Source: Datnioides undecimradiatus (Eukaryota > Chordata > Actinopteri > Lobotiformes > Datnioididae). From it: 64,000 bases of DNA. The notes under the pieces were generated by a model that was not told the DNA's origin, did no database searches, and was given only the letters and a program-made list of their open reading frames with translations. The stretch lies in the NCBI GenBank assembly GCA_008933995.1, contig WARS01000071.1, forward strand, positions 5,238,652 through 5,302,651, written 5' to 3'. Numbering within the stretch: position 1 is the first letter of the stretch; every line of letters starts with the position of its first letter. Both the position numbers and the translations under genes were made by a program. Positions 58,791-64,000 of the stretch are shown here, in pieces.

Positions 58791-60059
58791 AGAATGGTGC
58801 TAATAACATGTGATTTAAGTTCTCAGTATTAAAAAGGACCGGGGTGTCTGCATTCACACTCTCCATCTCCTAACATGAGGGCACTGAAAATGGCTGAATC
58901 ATAGATATTATCATCATTATTCACCGAGTTTGCGTTGTTTACTCATGAACCTCTCAGGTGTTGTAAGCTGGAAGAGAAAAGGCTATACCTAAGGTGACTC
59001 AGCTCTCCCTCTGCAGTTTGTTGCTTATCAGAAGCCGCGATCAACAAAACACTGGCAGGACAGATGTGTTGTGACTCCGGCGAGCTGCCCTCGACGCCGC
59101 GCTGAGTGCAGCCAGTGTGTTTCCGCTGACTCCTGGCAGGCGCTCAGTCTGCTCCGCGGCACCATGTGATCTAAAAGTTAAATATGCACAGCCTTATCAG
59201 CTCACTGGTTCACAGGGATACAGTTAATATTGCAGGGACGTGTGTTTCAGTTTAAGAGAAAGGTTGCAACACAGGAAAGAGCTCTGTATTATTGATCCAG
59301 CAACAATATAATAACATCATGTAATTCTTATCTAAAAACACAATAAAAGCAGCTGATACAATGAACAACACGTCTGACCGACAACAAGAAAACCCAAGAT
59401 GGTAGGACTGTACAGATGCCAGGAAAAACATCCCTGCAGTTTGGTTTTGTTTTAGACTGAAAACAAAAATCCCACCTCACCGCGAATCTAAAATGCCAAG
59501 GCGAACAAACACCAGAACTTTTCGGCCACGCGGGAGCATCAAAGCAATTGTTATTGGATTCGACTTCAAGCTTCACCTCGAAATTCACCTGCCAAGCATC
59601 AGCTCTCAGTGCAGCTGTGCTACTTTTCATAATAAACAAGGCAACTTCCCTCTGCCGTTGCATTTACACCTTCTTGGAGTGTTTGAGCATCAGATGTAAT
59701 TTCTTAGAATCTATGAGAGATGTTTCAGCGTCCTGCATAAGAGTATAAATGAAGTGTAAATCCTAAACGCCACTGTCTGCAATGTTTACTGTGAAAATGT
59801 GATATGTATAGATATAACCTGAAAAGAGGGTTCTCCACTACTGAATCCTGTTTTATATAGAAAACATGCATCATATACAAATTAGAGTCAAACCATTTTT
59901 CTGCCATTTCCAGTGAGACGCTTTAAAAAAATACTCAATGTTCACTTTATGACGTTTATGAAATGCATTGTTACACTGGCATGAATACAACTCATACGTT
60001 CCTGGTAATAATGGAGACATTCGGAGCATTTCCGTGATTAAAAATAGCAATACGCCACT

Positions 60060-60420
60060 GTAACAACACTGTAAGTAAAACTGAGAAAGTACACAAGCAG
60101 CTCTCAGGCAAAAATATACTGAAAGTATGAAAAGTAAAAGTAACTCAGCTGTAACAGGAATGCCTCCTGCAGTAACGTGGAACAATTCTGCTTTTGTTGC
60201 AGGCCAACTAATTGTACTCGTGTGGTTTTCGATGGTGGAAGGTAACTTGGTGCTGTATTTAACTACAAATTTGAGGCGCTTGTACTGAGTATATCCATTT
60301 TAGCATCTTCGCGTTTCTATTATGTTACATTTCAAGGGGCAAGGGCAAATATTATATACTGACTCCACTGCATTTATGTGAGAGCTTTAGTTAATAGTTT
60401 TTATTGACTCCCTGTCTGGG
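60060..60420. repeat. TACTTAAGTA-type dispersed repeat, reverse copy
   Basis: Includes TTTGAGGCGCTTGTACTGAG, TATATCCATTTTAGCATC and GACTCCACTGCATTTATGTG. Aligns to the reverse complement of 11608-11790. Confidence 0.65.
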
Positions 60421-60989
60421 GAAAAGCATGTATCTCAGTATGTCTGGTGTTTTGTGAATTTGATTTTTATCAGTAAACTGGAGGATCAAATGTTCCTTTA
60501 TGTGAAAAGAAAATTGACTTTTTGGAGATAAATGGAGAGACATCTTATAGAATATCATAAAATAGCTAAAATAAGCTCAACCTTAGGTCAAATGAAATGT
60601 CACAGACACATTAATGCAGCAGTAATCTGTATTCAAACTGCCCTGATTTTTTTTTTCTTGTGTTGTAACCACTATTGGTGGTTACTGAGCTGTATCTACA
60701 GACATGCAATTACAGGTGATATCCCAGTTCTGTAACACAATCATGCTTTTCATTCCCCAATGTGTTGACAGCCACACATAGCGTGCACACACAGTTTACA
60801 GCCACTCTGCTTCGCCTCACTTAATGCATCAGTTGGGGGCAGTGCATAAGATGCTATATTAGTGATGAAGTGAAATTGTAAATAAGAGAACAAGCTATTC
60901 AACACACATAATAGCTGCGCTGAAAACACTGAAAGCAGACAATAACGCTGAGGAGGTCTAATTGTATCTTAACCTGGATAGCTGTGATA

Positions 60990-61079
60990 GGCTGATCCTG
61001 ATCCAATCAATAGCTGCTGTACCGACCCTTCCGTACATTCAGCCAGCAGTGTGATTTAGCGCACACATAGCGGAACACG
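60990..61079 (+). promoter_or_regulatory. Probable promoter and non-coding first exon of an unidentified gene
   Basis: A CCAAT box (60999-61008, ATCCAATCAA) is followed within 75 bp by GGAACACG|GTGAGT, a consensus splice donor at 61080. Downstream sequence is rich in GCTAAC/TTAGC words, as at the kdm5b and klhl12 starts. No coding potential in the exon itself. SYT2 is the human neighbour in this position, but nothing here identifies it. Confidence 0.35.
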
Positions 61080-61085
61080 GTGAGT

Positions 61086-62525
61086 TGTCTTGAGAAGCTT
61101 AACCCCCTGTGTAAAGTTAACGATTTAATAGCTAATTATCCGGCTCGTTACTTCATTAAGTTTAGCGATTGGTCCCTAAACGTTTGGTTGTCTCTCGTGA
61201 GACGCAACAATGACTTCTGGCTTCACTGTAGCGAAATAATTTCTGTGAGCTAAGTAGCTTAGCGTACTAGCTAACCTAGATGGCTGTACTGAACTGCTAA
61301 CGACAGCTAATGGCTAACTAACGATTTGTCGATATGAACATGGTGTGCGCTTCGAGCCATTTAATGTCCGGTTGTATCTCATTGGTGCTCAGCTATTTAG
61401 TAGTTTGCCAACCCGCTAACAGAAACGCTAAAACATTAGCTCGTTGAAACACAAACCGAGACTTGTGAGTGCTTTGCTAAATGGCTAACTAACTTATTAT
61501 CCCCCGGTGTTAGCTGAGCACTTCAGTTAACCGCTGGGCCACTTAAATCCAAGTTTAATGTTTGTCAGTCAAGAACTAACGTCAAACTGCGTGCCTAACT
61601 TTTTGTTTTATTCTCTGCTAAGCCCGTGTTAGTTAAGACAGCGTTTGTGCTGCACAGCTCGCCGTATCTTTTCCAGACTAACACCCAATAACGTTAGCTT
61701 AGCATGTACCATCGTTGCTAGCTGAATGCTAACATTTGACTTGTTTGAGCTTAATCGAGCTACTTTTGGGTACCGGCAACTGCCATTCAAACTTAGCGTT
61801 GAATCAAAGTTTTATTCATGTTGACACACTAACGCGGTCGAGTTTAACTTTTGATTTTAAGTGGGTTTTAAAGTCTCAGTCTAACTTATTGCATTGGGAA
61901 ACTAATAGCCACACCCTTCCTTTCGAAACCAACTACGCTACAAGTTGTCGCGAAAATAAGTTTAATGAAACGATTCACGCGCTGACATAGCACAACCCGT
62001 TAAACTTACAAAACCGAGATAGACATTTCTTAAAAGTTTTCATACGAGGACGGCAACCGGGACTTCGTTTGTGTTGTGATAAGTTAAAAATCCACATTTG
62101 CCCCCTTCAGGCTATGACACACGGGATCAGATTTACTGTATGTTGAATTTTACTGTAAAGTAGGTGAAGACGTCCAGTTTGCCATCATGTTAAGACAAAT
62201 AATACTAATTAGAACTTTTTTTTTTTAAAATTACTGTTTGTGTGTTGATCAGCAACAGGTGTTTTTAAGAAACCAAAAAACCGGCTTTGTTTGTTTTGTA
62301 ACGTGATAATTCACCTCCTAACTCCATAAAAGAGACTCTCGCAGCGCTGTAATTGGTTCCCCCTTTCCAAAACATCGTCAGCACACCACGTGCCCGCGCT
62401 TAATGCACATTTTCTTACTTGACTGCTTTTTTAAACAGATGAGAAAATGTATATGAAGTGTTCTTGGTTTTACGTAGACTGGTAATGTAGTGCAGATGTG
62501 AACGCAAACCCTTAAATATTTGGTT
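61086..62525. other. Probable first intron of the right-edge gene
   Basis: Contains at least ten GCTAAC/GTTAGC/TTAGCT words between 61240 and 61740, including AACGTTAGCTTAGC near 61691. No exon or known repeat was recognised. Confidence 0.35.
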
Positions 62526-62699
62526 TTATTTAGGAGTTTCCGATCGGAACAGTTTGGTGCAGCCCTGCTCTTTCGGCTTCCAACCGACCCGCAGCACCTG
62601 CCCGCTGACATCAGTGTACCTGAGGTTCTGCCGCCCCCCTCCTCCCCAGATGTAGAGGGAGTTGCCATCTGCAGCAGCCGTGTACACAGTAGGTGGAAC
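62526..62699. other. GC-rich block open on both strands
   Basis: Unrecognised. A plus-strand frame preceded by a good acceptor (TTTGGTTTTATTTAG) reads through FGAALLFRLPTDPQHLPADI. A minus-strand frame open for about 68 codons contains DGNSLYIWGGGGRQNLRYTD and ends in TAA at 62528-62526. Neither matches a protein I know. Composition differs sharply from the AT-rich flanks, so it may be an exon, a repeat fragment or a conserved non-coding block. Confidence 0.3.
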
Positions 62700-64000
62700 T
62701 ATTCTTGCCGCATGAATGTGTTTTGTGTGTCAGTGTGTATATTTGGAGCAAAATTTGCTTATGTTTAAGTGTTTTTTTGTTGTTTTTTTTTCTATTTGTG
62801 AATCGGCCTAGATGTCCGCGTCTTCTTCCTCGTCGTAGATGTGTGAGAACGAGTTTATCAGCTGTAGCACTGGTGAAGGTTGTCAGCTCAAGAGCTTGGT
62901 ACTTCAAATGTGTGAGTCCAGGCTCGTATCTAATCAGAGGAAGGCTTACGCTTCTTATCTGATGTCAGGGCTTCAGACCGAGTTTTGTGACACCCACATG
63001 AATTTACATTTTAAACACAGGGTGGTTTTCCTTTAAGTACATTTGTAGGCAAGAAAACACATCAGGCACACTTCGGCATCACCCTTAGGCGCACCCCCTC
63101 ACCCCGGTAATGATTTCAGAGCAGTGGTCATGCATGCACCCTCTGATCTCCATTTTCTGTTTGTATGGTGTACTTGAGTAGAGGAGGGTCATTACAATGG
63201 CTCTTTGTAGAGTGCCCCGTGTGCCTGTCTCACACTGTGGGCTTCTGGTGGTGCTTCATACGTCGTATTTAGAATTGCAAATGCCGGTCGATTGTGACAG
63301 AGTGGTTTTTGTATTGTTTGTCTCAACATTTGACAAATGTCCGACAGACCCAGTATGTTTAGTAGATTCAAAGAGGTTCTTAAATGAGATTTTACTGTGC
63401 TACACCCCCTCTTTGACATTTGTACATCAAATGAAGATTACATTTGCATTTCAGAATAGGCTTTAAAACACAGCTCCTCGAAAGCTCTCTTCACCACATC
63501 TGCCTCTGTACATGTTTGTGACCACTGATTGATGATTCGATATGTTCTTAATCTCGATGCGTCGCCTGCTAAAACCAAAATCTCATGATAAATATATATT
63601 TTTTTAATTTCACGTCCCCATTTAGTCAAATCAGAGTTGATTATCGTCGGGACATGGTGATTTTTCAGCCTCGACAGTCACACACTTTCCACTTTGCCAG
63701 GATGAGGGGGGAGAAATATGAAAATTGCATTTGTGGAAAATGACATAACAGAAGAAAAGCTCTCTGTATTACTCAACAACTTAACGGTACACTCATTATT
63801 ATAATAATAATCTGCACATATTGAAGAGTTTCTCGCTTCTTATTCACTGATTGTTGCTGGATGGTCGCGGATTGTCTGAGGAAATATGTCTTCGTCCTAA
63901 ACGCTGTCACGCCTGTGTCAGTTTTCTAGGATCTAGATCTAGTGTTTTCTAGGCCACACACGCTGTCTAAACTGTGTCAGGCTGATGGAGCTGATGATGG
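62700..64000. other. Right-edge sequence, nothing identified
   Basis: AT-rich with T-runs. A 27-nt minimal reading frame (MSASSSSS, stop) lies at 62812-62838 after a CTAG acceptor-like site, too short to weigh. No exon could be supported up to the window end. Confidence 0.4.

Larger units (their letters stand above)
53906..60980. other. Intergenic region downstream of kdm5b
   Basis: About 7 kb with no confident gene. It contains copies of the dispersed repeats (fragment 56385-56455, 57365-57690, 58385-58790, 60060-60420), AT-rich stretches (57200-57260) and one hypothetical short minus-strand reading frame (54381-54512). In human the next gene after KDM5B in this direction is SYT2; none of its exons is visible. 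Confidence 0.5.

Noticed and set aside
59328-60185. Several 60-110 codon frames on both strands
   Set aside because: Overlapping in many frames, no conserved motif, inside or beside repeat sequence.

Overview
The window is nuclear DNA from a ray-finned fish, very probably a percomorph teleost. Evidence: intron-rich vertebrate genes with teleost-style sequence, short introns, and many fragments of dispersed repeats typical of percomorph genomes (TACTTAAGTA-type, GCTAAGCTAAC-type). All exon models below were built by hand from splice sites and frame continuity plus recalled human orthologues; no alignment was run.

Layout, left to right. 1-870: first coding exon and CCAAT-box promoter of peds1 (TMEM189, plasmalogen desaturase), minus strand, continuing off the left edge. 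2.9-4.6 kb: single-exon cebpb, plus strand, with a regulatory uORF and three in-frame starts. 4.6-13.9 kb: gene-poor intergenic DNA with repeats and a LINE relic. 13.9-21.0 kb: complete ptpn1 (PTP1B), minus strand, 9 coding exons, 437 aa. 21.0-22.5 kb: a divergent CpG-rich promoter shared with klhl12. 22.6-28.3 kb: complete klhl12, plus strand, 11 coding exons, 564 aa. 30.7-35.4 kb: complete alpha-tubulin, plus strand, 5 coding exons, 450 aa, an isotype without the K40 acetylation site, with a decayed copy of its exon 2 inside intron 2. 37.2-53.9 kb: complete kdm5b, plus strand, 28 coding exons, 1546 aa, all domains intact. 53.9-61 kb: intergenic with several repeat copies. 61-64 kb: a probable promoter and first exon of an unidentified plus-strand gene that runs off the right edge.

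How the genes relate: they are not a functional operon. peds1-cebpb-ptpn1 match human 20q13.13 and klhl12-kdm5b match human 1q32.1, so the window joins two ancestral synteny blocks head to head between ptpn1 and klhl12. Roles are varied: ether-lipid desaturation at the ER (Peds1), acute-phase and adipogenic transcription (C/EBP-beta), ER-anchored insulin/leptin receptor dephosphorylation (PTP1B), CUL3 ubiquitin-ligase adaptor for COPII and Wnt (Klhl12), microtubules, and H3K4 demethylation (Kdm5b).

The most interesting observations are the duplicated tubulin exon relic, the K40-less tubulin, the cebpb uORF and 5'-leader hairpin, a GC-AG intron in ptpn1, simple repeats abutting kdm5b splice acceptors, the fused synteny blocks, and a CTCF-like motif inside a dispersed repeat. 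I found no convincing new multi-gene system.
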